From Pohlia nutans (Eukaryota > Streptophyta > Bryopsida > Bryales > Mniaceae): 64,000 nucleotides of DNA. The notes beneath the pieces were generated by a model. It was given only the letters and a program-made list of their open reading frames with translations. It was not told the DNA's origin and searched no databases. Positions within the stretch are counted from its first letter, which is position 1. Each line of letters opens with the position of its first letter. The stretch covers positions 33,380,253-33,444,252 of the forward strand of contig CM040087.1 of the NCBI GenBank assembly GCA_022496805.1, written 5' to 3'. Below, one piece after another: positions 32,762 through 42,400 of this stretch. Both the position numbers and the translations under genes were made by a program.

Positions 32762-35516
32762 TCACCTCAGACTGTTGTAGTGGTGGGGGAAGTTCAAGAG
32801 TTTCATTAACGTGTCCCAATGCCACGCTTCAACTTGCACGGCGAACTCGTTCTTCAACTTCGTAGGTCTTACGCTGCTGTTTCGGAGCGGAGTCTCGGGA
32901 TCCATGAACTCAAAATGCCATTGACGCCCCCCCCACCAACGGCTTGTTCGGATGAACAAAGTTTCCCGGGTCCAACTGGAAAATCCTGGGAACAAGGTCT
33001 CCCGCGTGACCTGTCCCTGGCTCGATCACCTCGAGAGCAGTCTCGGAGTTACCTTTGCTTGGGCCATCCAGAATGACCGCTACCTCCGCCGATGGGGGTT
33101 CCGGTCCCACAATACCCTCCACAACCACCTCTGTCTCCGTTGCTTCGGGTCGAGGCTCCTGTCTCGTCTGATCATTTGCTTCGACTGGTGCGGCTTCTCC
33201 CGGATTCAGTCTCGCCTTGGCTTCCGCTTCAACCGGTGCGGCTTCTCCTGGGTCCGGTCTCGCCTCACCTTCTGGTTCGACTGGTGCGGCTTCTTGTGCA
33301 GGCGGTGCTTGTCTGGGCTTGGGCCATTCGCACATGTCCCACCTCTTGCATGCCACACCCAAAACCAGACTCGACACTTTCTCGGAACACAAAACACCTG
33401 ATTTATAGAGGTTCACATCAGCTGCATCTGGAAACCAGGGATGGAAGTGAGTAAGGTAGAGCATCCACGACAATGAATAACCCGAGACAGCACACATGAT
33501 TTGGTCTCGCATGAATGAAAACGAATACTCGTTGGAATAGAACTTACCTAGGTTTCGAACCGGGAAGAAGTGGATATCCAAATCCTCCCGTCGTGCAAGA
33601 CAGTCCCGTAACTGCGCTGCTGGACCGGCCGGTCTACACACGGACTCCTTGGACAAATTACACCACAGCGCTGCAAATATGTCTGGCTCCGAGACAGCGT
33701 AGTCCTCTACACCTCGACTTTGCGTATGCATGACCCACTTACTGAAAGGGGTCTACTTCCCGTCTTGCACCGCTTTCAATGCAGCAGCGGATACCTCCGG
33801 TGTGAAGCCCGTATCGACCAATGCGTCATCAGGTACGCCAAATAGCGCAGCCCCCACTGCAACGAGCATTGCGGACGCTCCCTTGAGACGGACAGTGTCA
33901 TCAGCCCACTTCTGAAGGGTCTCGCCGTTAGTGGCTCCTGTCATGGGATCCACTAAGCCGTACTCCACTTTGGCCAAGATAGAATACAGGCAAAGGAGAC
34001 ATGCACTAGTGGGGGGTAAAAGGTGAAGTGTCCTTGAACGTAGGGCACTCACAACCGTCTTCGCCTCTTCCATGGTATGCTTCCATGGCAGGGGTGGCAT
34101 CCTCCGAGACAGCAGACTGTTACCCGTACACATATGGTATAAGGGATGCCAGCCCCACACGCATCTCTCCACCTCCAGAGCTTTTGTCTCATCCCATTGG
34201 CGTAGCTGCTCGCGCACCCACTCCTCCCTCTCTCGACGTACTCGCTTTTGCATATCATCCTGTCTCGCCCGGAATACCTTGATCAACGACAGGCTCGCAA
34301 AATACTTGTGCGTCTCCAGACATCCATGTTGGGTCTTGCTAGCCTTCTCATCCCCGCCCTCCAGCCATGATATGGTGTCGTTGACTTTGGCCACCTCCTC
34401 GGCTGTATACATGTCCGGATGCTGCAGTACAGGGGCAATTGTAAGCACACAAACGTGAACCCCACGGAAGAGTATGAACCACGCCAAACGATAGGAACAT
34501 CAACCCTACTAAAGGTGATTATTTTTTACCTTTCGTTGGAGCCACGAGAATTTGCCATCTGCCTGGCATATTGCATTCTCAAAAGTGTCCCCTCTCCGAA
34601 AGGCCAAGACCTTCCCCACCATTTCGTCTGCTGTCCACGACGAGCAGGTATTGCTGTCGTCTCTCATGAGGCCGCAGTCCATGAGCAGTATAGCGAGACC
34701 GGTTTTGGGAAGAGGAGTTGGTGCTGGGAGTGCTTCTTCGGGTATGGCGGTCTCGGCCTCCCGAGTGATTTTCAGAAGCTCCTCCTCGCGCTGCCTGCGG
34801 AGACGTTCAGTGTCCGTGACAGAAGGTGCTGCTGCCTGTCCTTCGCTATCCACTTCCATTTGGATGGGGCTAGAATGCGGCTCGTCCCCCGAAGTGGAGG
34901 GAAGAAGTGCTGGACTCGAAGGACGTGCCCCCCCAACACCACCGGAGTTGGAAGGCCGAGAGCCCTTCCTTTCGTAGACTAAACCCTCCACCTTTCTCTT
35001 CTTTTCCTTGCCCCGATCACTATCTGAGGGCACCTCCCTCTTCTTCTCCTTGCCGTGGTCTCCAACCGCGCCCCCCGCACCTGAACTGCTTGCCTGAACG
35101 TCTCGGCCCGACTCCATCTCCCTCTCCTTCCCCTTACCGTGGGCACCTCCCTCTCCAATCACTACCCCCTCTGATGGCTCGCTTGCATAACCGTCTCGGC
35201 CCGACTCCATCTCCTGCTCTTTGCCCTTACCAGAGTTTCGGGCAACGTCCTCCTCTACGCTCCCACTCCGATCAGCGTCTTGGGTAGAGTCTCGCATGGA
35301 GACGTGGAAATTTGAAGGGGAGCCACCACGTGATTCACGAAACTTTGGCGGTTTGGGGGCTCTAACCGTGCACGCAGGGCCAACCGAGACAGGCTCCGTT
35401 TCTGGCTCCTCTTTCTTAACCTCGGGCTGAATTCGCTGGGGCTTTCGCTTCGCTTTTCTTCGGGCCTTTTTGGACTTCTTTGAACCCACGTCCTCGAAGT
35501 CGTCGTCATCATCATA
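32762..35516 (-). CDS. MULE basic/linker protein upstream of Ulp1 domain
   Basis: The first exon (35516-34530) encodes a highly charged segment: a DDDDDFED run, a lysine-rich nuclear-localisation-like GSKKSKKARRKAKRKPQR, and repeats of KGKE.EMESGRD. An intron (34529-34422, donor AAAG|GTAAAA, acceptor TACTGCAG|CATCC) joins ...SWLQRK to HPDMYTAEEVAKV. The next exon, to about 33,755, is helical (ARQDDMQKRVRREREEWVRE). A further exon (33731-32910) has a threefold repeat of about 15 residues built on EAAPVE..A.ARL.PGE. The frame then shifts at a C8 run (32927-32934) and continues to 32765. Whether this is fused to the Ulp1 domain as one protein depends on that shift. No known domain was recognised. 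Confidence 0.55.
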
Positions 35517-35975
35517 CTAGATCCGAGCGGGAGCGGCCAAAACGGAGTCCACATCTCGCTCCTCCTTCACCTCCTGCTTCACCAGTGGCTGACCATCCGG
35601 ATGCTTTGTCCACCAATTGTCAATAAGCTCCTTCGGAGTTTTAGGGCGGTCTCCAACCAAAAGAGCAGGCCAATTTTGCTCCAATGCATTCGGATAGAAC
35701 TTCAACCCGTCGTGGTCTATCCGACGGTGGTTGTTTAAACGGTGCTTCTGCATTAAACGTCTACTCTTTATCGGACAGAGCACGCAATAAAATTGCTTGT
35801 GTGTATAGAAAACCGGGGGGTTGTGGCATTCTACGAGCATTCGTCCCCATTCCTCTTCTGTCCATGTCTCCAAATAGTGATGCTTGTCTATAGTTATTCG
35901 CTCCTGAACAATCCCGTCCTCCAAGCGAATTCTTGGGGCCTTCAAATCCGCGGCGCTGAAAATCTCTTGCACCAT
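35517..35975 (-). CDS. MULE-encoded C2H2-like zinc-finger protein, 152 aa
   Basis: ATG at 35,973-35,975 opens a 152-codon frame with a finger of the form C64-x2-C67-x10-H78-x4-H83 (FYCVLCPIKSRRLMQKHRL...H), rich in Arg and Lys. It ends at TAG (35517-35519), but the same frame continues directly into the basic linker protein, so the TAG may be a real terminator, a lesion or part of an unrecognised intron. A DNA- or RNA-binding role is inferred from the finger only. It is transcribed away from the right end of the element, downstream of the 216-bp tandem repeats. It is my preferred candidate for a factor that reads the GTCTCG word. Confidence 0.5.
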   Translation of the reverse strand: MVQEIFSAADLKAPRIRLEDGIVQERITIDKHHYLETWTEEEWGRMLVECHNPPVFYTHKQFYCVLCPIKSRRLMQKHRLNNHRRIDHDGLKFYPNALEQNWPALLVGDRPKTPKELIDNWWTKHPDGQPLVKQEVKEERDVDSVLAAPARI

Positions 35976-36194
35976 TCTGCCCTCCCAGTTGGTACTCCCT
36001 ATACCGAGACATTCATGTAATTAGTATATGAACCCATCTACAAACAAGGCAATAAACTACACGAGCCCGAGAAGTAGGCGAGACCCTATCACAGACCCTG
36101 AACCACCTAATCAGCAATGAAGAACATATATGAAATCATCACGCCATGCCACTGGATCCTGTAACGAGACATAAAGAAAGTCAACATCCCACAT

Positions 36195-36720
36195 ACATTT
36201 GCCACTACGAATGCACACTGCAGTAAACAGATGAAGCCAGCCTGATCAAGACCTGCGAGACTGAGCATGTAGCACTGCAAACTAAGCAGGTGAGTCTCCC
36301 TACACCGAGACTGAGATTTACATGATCAGTATTCCAAATCTAATGACAATCCATCACGCCAGGCCAGTGGACCATTTCAGAAGAGCTAATCGATGTTTTC
36401 GGGCTATTATACATTTGCCACTACGAATGCACACTGCAGTAAACATATGAAGCCAGCCTGATCGAGACCCGCGAGACTGAGCATGTAGCATTGCAAACTA
36501 AGCAGGTGAGTCTCCCTACACCGAGACTGAGATTTACATGATCAGTATTCCAAATCTAATGACAATCCATCACGCCAGGCCAGTGGACCATTTCAGAAGA
36601 GCTAATCGATGTTTTCGGGCTATTATACATTTGCCACTACGAATGCACACTGCAGTAAACATATGAAGCCAGCCTGATCGAGACCCGCGAGACTGAGCAT
36701 GTAGCACTGCAAACTAAGCA
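36195..36720. repeat. 216-bp tandem repeat, about 2.4 copies
   Basis: Units start at 36195, 36411 and 36627 (acatttgccactacgaatgc) with a period of exactly 216 bp; the third is cut at about 94 bp. A diverged partial copy (catcacgccatgccactgg) precedes them near 36,140. Each unit carries two to three CGAGAC words. The array sits in the promoter side of the minus-strand gene block. Confidence 0.85.
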
Positions 36721-37469
36721 GACCCTAAACCCTTCAATGACATCCACGCATGAATTTGCTAACCAATCACGGGAATGCAACAAAAACATAACCCTAAACC
36801 GGAAATGACCGAATCTCTAAACCGTAAACCAAACCTGCTGCTTAAACCCTAAACAATCTAGTCCGGACACATGCAATGTGAAGCAATGAAATGATAATCC
36901 GTCAACCTTCGCCAACTTAAGCGTTCAAACCGCACCCCAGATTATACAAACAGCTGCCTTTACAGACGATCATTTATGCATAGACGCAAAACAGTAATTC
37001 GTCTAATCTCTGATTGCATATACTCACAATTTTTTCGTGAATGAGATGCGCTGCGCTCCAGTCGATGAGGATCCCGACGTATGCCTAAACCGCGCTAAAA
37101 CCTTGAACCCTAAACCGAGTGCTGTTGCAGGAATGGCGAGACGGAACTTTATCCTCCAAAATCTCCAGGGCGCAAAAATTAAACCGCAAACAGCAATTCA
37201 AAATCCAATTGCAACAAGAGCAAGGCGCAAACAACCAAAAACAAAATGAGGAACCAAGGAAATCTGAGGAAGAAGAAGATGGAGGCCACCATCATCATCA
37301 GCCGTCTCGCCATCATCATGCCATGATTTGAAATGAATTACCAGAATGAAAAGCCATCCTAACCCTAGGCCGCCAAACGTACGAGACTGGGTGGGCCACC
37401 ACTTGAATGACATGATGACAGACAGCTTGGGTATGATGGATGACATCTAACATCGGATGGATGACACCT
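36721..37469. other. MULE right subterminal region
   Basis: Non-coding as far as can be seen, with several ACCCTAAAC words (telo-box-like; 36,722, 36,791, 36,844, about 37,107) and scattered CGAGAC. It probably holds the promoter of the minus-strand block. Open frames at 37037-37331 have no support. Confidence 0.45.
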
Positions 37470-37853
37470 GTCACTCGGATGAGACCCTCTCACATGCCAT
37501 GGAATGCATGATACCCCATGCCATGGACTGCATACGTGGTAGGGGGCGCGAGACTGACGACGTGGCACGAGCTGTCTCGGGACTGATGACGTGGCAGGCG
37601 GAAGAGGCGGGGTAGCGAGCCATCCGACGTGGCAAGAGGGTCGAGACATCCGACGTGGCAGAGGGCCCACGCGAGAGCGGGGCAGGAAGCAAGAAAAAAA
37701 AAGCCGGAATCGGGCGGAAGAAAATCAGGCTCGGAAGGAAAAGAAGAGGCGGGCGGGCCGTGGGACCCCGTGGGACCAGTCTCGCGCGTCTCGCGCTGCC
37801 ACGCCTATTCACGACCAACGCATTTAAGACCACCGGGGGATATAGAGACGGGG
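37470..37853 (-). repeat. MULE right terminal inverted repeat (384 bp)
   Basis: Inverted copy of 27759-28140. Differences seen: GTTGGTC for GCTGGCC, C for G in a GTCTCG (making CTCTCG), CTTCCTG for CTTGCTG, A for G before CCACGTATGC, and a T9 versus T7 run. Confidence 0.92.
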
Positions 37854-37862
37854 TCCAAACCC
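37854..37862. repeat. MULE target-site duplication, right
   Basis: TCCAAACCC, identical to 27750-27758. Confidence 0.9.
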
Positions 37863-38437
37863 TAGGCATCAGCCAATGAGAGTGCTTAGATTGTCCAAAT
37901 GGGCCCTAATAAGGGTCGAAGGGCTTTATATTAAGAGTTGGCCCACTTCTCCTAAAGCTTACGTGGCAGGTGACGTGGTGGCGTTTTGCAGGGAAAGAAA
38001 TCGGCCCTAGCCAAAAAATTGGGTCCTCATGGGATGGAGACCGGTTTCTCATATAGAGCCCATTTGATTAGTTATGGGCTTTCCGAATGAGCCTAGGGCC
38101 CATATATTAGGGCCCATTTCTAAGGCCCATTTCCAACTCCTAGGCATCAACTTTAAAGTGGGCCTTGGAAATGGGCCCTAATATAAAGTCGCCTAGGCCC
38201 ATTTGGAAGGCGCACTTTAAAGTAGAATTTTCAATTTGGGCCCTCCAAGTGGGCCTATGGGCTTTATATTGCAAGGTCCAATCTACGGCCTATTTTGTAA
38301 ATTAGGGTTTAAGTTAAAGGTCACTTCAACTCCAAATGGGCTCAACTCCAAATGGGCCCAACTCCAAATGGGCCTTAGGCCAAGTGGGCCGTAATTTAAA
38401 GTAGCCTTTAGAACCACAACTTGGATTTTGTTGAGTT
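37863..38437. repeat. GGCCCA-rich repeat block (target of MULE and Gypsy-1)
   Basis: TGGGCC/GGCCCA-type words recur about 17 times by hand count, many as catttggaa-linked pairs and inverted pairs (ttagggcccatttc and gaaatgggccctaa near 38,110-38,200). The same sequence type precedes the MULE at 27,720-27,758. It is probably an older element broken by two insertions. The TGGGCY word is also the plant site II (TCP-binding) motif; regulatory use here is speculative. Confidence 0.5.
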
Positions 38438-38981
38438 TGTTAACCGAATATTAGTAGATATTCCCTTAGGCTAAGAGTAGGCTAGTCTATACCCGGCAGG
38501 AATAGACCCAGCAGGAGACACGTGGTAGTACAGGCTGGTACAGACTGGTCGACCCGACTTTTCCAGTCGACCAGTCTGACACACTGTCAGACTAGTCTCC
38601 TATATGTACCTTCACTCTCTTCGAGAGAGTGGTTGCTATACCATTTGTACATCTTTTTGGCAGCCTCAGTTGTACTTCATTCCTGTCTTAAGCTCCTCTT
38701 GTGCACACTAGTATGTTAGACTACTGCTGTTAGACTACTACTGCTTCCTGCCCTTGAATCATTCCTTGTGGTTGTATTTTGGATAGTTGCAGTAGTCTGT
38801 GGGTATGCAGGAGTCGACTTACTAGTATACTAGTGCTTTCCTTTAGTCGACAGGTCATTCTTCATAGTAGAGATCTCTTACTACTCCTCTCAATCTCTAT
38901 AAAACTAGTCGATAGTGGAATAGTGAGAGGCGCAGTAGCTTCATTCGTTTAAGGTCGGTTCCTAGAAAAACCTCCTTAACA
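38438..38981 (+). repeat. Gypsy-1 5' LTR
   Basis: 544 bp, TG...CA ends. It holds three small hairpins: AGACTGGTCGAC/GTCGACCAGTCT (38542-38553, 38566-38577), AGTCTGACA/TGTCAGACT (38573-38581, 38585-38593), which share AGTCT and so exclude each other, and CACTCTCT/AGAGAGTG near 38,611-38,629. Confidence 0.95.
38898..38904 (+). promoter_or_regulatory. TATA box of Gypsy-1 LTR
   Basis: TATAAAA about 80 bp before the LTR end implies a long U3 and a short R-U5. Both LTRs of Gypsy-2 have TAGAAAC at this place. Confidence 0.6.
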
Positions 38982-38983
38982 TT

Positions 38984-38995
38984 TGGCGACCATGC
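38984..38995 (+). promoter_or_regulatory. Primer-binding site
   Basis: TGGCGACCATGC, two bases after the LTR end, begins with the TGG expected for pairing to a tRNA CCA end. The isoacceptor is not assigned. Gypsy-2 has the same site beside its 5' LTR. Confidence 0.65.
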
Positions 38996-39035
38996 AAAGT
39001 TCAGCTCAGACGCTAGTCTTTCTGTTGGGCTAGTC

Positions 39036-39103
39036 AGATCCAGATCTAGATCTAGATCCAGATCCAAATCCTGGTCGATCCAGATCTAGATCCTAGTCGA
39101 TCC
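39036..39103 (+). repeat. AGATCY hexamer array in Gypsy leader
   Basis: Nine GATC words occur in 68 bp, mostly as back-to-back AGATCC/AGATCT hexamers. The equivalent array is present in Gypsy-2 near 55,111-55,180. The leader 38,982-39,446 shows no other feature. Confidence 0.75.
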
Positions 39104-39446
39104 TATCACCTATCACTAAAGCGCTATACGTCCCTAAGAAACAGCAGCCATCTGCTTTCTATACGAAAATCACAAGTCTTGAGAAAAATCCAGAGCCCGA
39201 GTAGCCGAAAAGTGCCTCGGAGATCAGTCTGTATAACAGTCGACCAGGGTAGTCAACAGTCGATAAAGGCTACTGTCCAAGAATCTGTAGGAGCAGTCTG
39301 TGAACAAGGCTTACGGTGCCACAGAGCAACCGACTAGGCCAGCACAAAAGACTAGCCAAACGGATCTCAGAGCCCGACCTACCTAGCAGAAGTCGAATCT
39401 AAATCCCTGATCCAAATCTAGATCCGATAACTGCCAAGTCGATAGT

Positions 39447-42400
39447 ATGGAACGACCGCGTACACGCGCTACCGGTTCTCCTTTAGTAGTTGAAGTAACT
39501 GCCGACCAGCTCTCTAACCCACGTTTTCATAGAGAATGGCAAAATTTACAGTCGGAGATCGTTCCACCGACAGTAGTCCATGAGACTACCACGGGAATAG
39601 ATCCCCGACCAACATACGAGATTCGAAGGCAAGTCGCAGCATCGACTTCTACCGACCCATCTTTACAGCACTACATGGAGTTCACGCAGGGAAGGATGAA
39701 TACCCCGAAAGGCACCATTTTTCACGAAACTTCGGTACCAATGGGACGCGGCATCCTAGACATGCCAATCCGACCCCTGGCGATTCTACCAACCATGTAC
39801 ACCACGAATCATCAGACCCGCCCGACAGTGGCGTTTCAGACAAGGTCGAACCCGACTTCTCCACGAAGGCTCCTGGATGACCCGCTCGACTTACCGGAAC
39901 GACCTTCCAGTGCGCATCAACGACTAGTAACGTACGCTACCGAACCTCACATCATTTCATATCAACGACAGTTAGAAATAGAACAACTACGTCGTAATAG
40001 GGATGAATTGGACGCCCAATTGGCCGATCTTTTATCTAGCCAGAACCCGACACCTGAGCAACAACACTCGGAATCGCAACCAGGTCGACCGGACCAGTCG
40101 CCTACATTTCACCAGGAACCCAGTTCTCCTGGTCAAATGAATAGTCGACCCGGATCACCAGGTACCGACAACCCATACTCGACCGGCATAGACGACTTTG
40201 ATAATGACTTAGTCGATAGGATCAGACAGATCTATCACTCCAACCAACCAGTCGACCAAGTTGTTACTCGACCCAGTCTCCCGAATATTCGCACTCATAT
40301 TCATGAGCCAAATATTCTATACATAGATCAGCCGAGGGTAACCCACACTACAACACCCAAAGTGTCGACCCCTCGGACTAGTCTACCACCTAGTTACCCA
40401 ACTCAACCAGCGATAGGCATTCCTATAATGCAACCTATCAATCAACCATCGTTTTCACAGACGCATAATAGGTCCATGCCACAAAACCCATACAACCGAC
40501 CGGTAGCCTCCCAGCCACGAGTCCTACCGATTGTGACCGAGTACCAACTCACCGTACCTATGTGTACATCTTGTGGCGACTATGGTCATCTTCTCGACCA
40601 ATGTGCACTATACAACCCTCGGTCGATAGGCTATTCGGCACCTGCAGCTCAGACGCAGCAGCAGCCTCCCTACCCAGCAGCTACACTCCCGACTCGGACG
40701 ACTGCTCGGAAACCGGTAGCGATGCCTACCTACAAGGAAGGCAAGTGTGCCATTACGCATGTCCATCGATTCCTCAATGCCCTTACGTTGAATGGCGAAA
40801 CCGACTCGACTATTACTATAGCGTTGTTCGGAAATTCCCTAGTCGATTCTGCTAACTATAATTGGTTCTCGACTCAACGAACGTCATACCCACACCAAAA
40901 CTTACATGAAATCCTCGATGCCTTCAAACATCGCTACCAGGATATCGACAATGATGACGAGGCATACCTACGTTTCCGCAGTATGAAACAGGATGCCAAA
41001 GAGTCGGTTGACGATTACTATGAACGGATGATGAAACTAGCCAGCCAGTTTGAGGTCCTTTCGGCTGATAATTTCCTACTAAGCAATTTCCGAGCTGGTT
41101 TGCTGAAGTATCTGCAGGTAGCCACAGTCGGACTACCAAGATCGACACTAGCCCAGGCCAAGAAATCGGCTAAGCTTGCAGAAAGCGGACTACCTAAGGA
41201 ACCCGACTCGACTACTACCGAGCGGCCCGAGACTACAAAACGCGCATTTTGCAACCGATGCAAGAAGCCAGGCCATTTCGAACGCGATTGCTGGCTCAAT
41301 CCAGAGAGCGAGATCGGAAAAAGGCGCGCGGCGGCTAATAGGACCGCGCCAGTAGCAGCAGCAACACCAGTGTCAACTACCGCGGAATCAAGGAGTCGAC
41401 CACCGCGAGATAGCACACCACGACGGATATTCCCTTGCTCTCTGTGCAAAACATTGGACCACCCAACACACTTGTGTCCCCTACTGAAGGATCCGAAGGT
41501 CGTCCAATTCCTTAATCAGCAGATCGAGACCAAGCCCAACACATCGTCAGTGGTCATTGAAGAACTACTGAACACCTCGGTTGGTGTCCTAACGGTCGCA
41601 GCAATTACAAGAAGCCAGTCGACTACCGACCAACCGACCCCTGACGAAACCACAGAGAAGACCAACTGGACTGCCCAAGAAAAACTACGTGATCAAATGA
41701 TGCAGGAAGTTCGTCAACTCCAAGCCGAGCTGGAAACAACCACTTCCACTAAAGACCCAAAGACGACTGAGGACTCGTCCTCACTCGACTGGGACGCGGA
41801 GGCATTACCGCAACAAACGATCACCCTTCAAGACGACCGAGACCAACCGACTCCGGCCACAGTCGACCAAGGCAGCATCGCATTCGGCGCCGTCCAGCAG
41901 CAGATCCTCGATCAACTCCAAGACTGCAAATTACAGGTTTCCATCCGTGACTTACTACAGTTATCACCGACCCTCACTAAACTGGTTAGGGATCGACTAA
42001 CGCATTCAGACCCAGAGTCGGCTCAACCGTTACCCTACTCGACTTCAGAGGAGGTGACGATCGCTGCTGCAGCAGTCATCGACAAACACATGCCAGTCAT
42101 CACAGTATCAGTCGGTAAAAACATGGTCGACGACGTTCTAATCGATGGCGGCTCCGGCGTCAATGTGATCACCGAAGATGAACGCCGACGGTTGGGACTA
42201 GCCAAACCGTCACCCGCACCATTTAACCTCAAGATGGCTAATGGCACCATAGCACGACCCAAAGGATTGATCAGGGATGTCAAAATTCACATTCATGGCA
42301 TCCCCTACATAGTCACGCTTATAGTCATCGACTGCTCGACAGTCCAGTCAGACTACCGGTTATTACTCGGTCGACCCTGGCTTCGACATGCCAAAGTCAT

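Larger units (their letters stand above)
27759..37853 (+). mobile_element. Complete Mutator-like element (MULE), 10,095 bp
   Basis: The element begins and ends with CCCCGTCTCTATATCCCCC in inverted orientation, with terminal inverted repeats of 382 and 384 bp that differ at only a handful of sites, plus a poly-T length change. A perfect 9-bp duplication flanks it. It carries a spliced transposase gene on plus and a convergent minus-strand gene block coding for a C2H2-like protein, a basic linker protein and a Ulp1-like protease. The near-identity of the repeats and the perfect duplication point to a recent insertion. The whole element is saturated with GTCTCG/CGAGAC. It landed in a GGCCCA-rich repeat that continues on both sides (tttccaaaccc before, tccaaaccctaggc after). 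Confidence 0.93.

Noticed and set aside
20293..35519. Reassignment or general readthrough of TAG, suggested by in-frame TAG at 21337, 20293 and 35517
   Set aside because: TAG also ends the MULE transposase (31114-31116) and the Gypsy-1 polyprotein (58781-58783) at sensible places, so it works as a stop here.
36195..36720. CRISPR-like array
   Set aside because: The period is 216 bp without short conserved repeats and variable spacers; it is a plain tandem duplication in a eukaryotic transposon.
36721..37120. Telomeric repeat array
   Set aside because: Only scattered single ACCCTAAAC words; no tandem TTTAGGG run.
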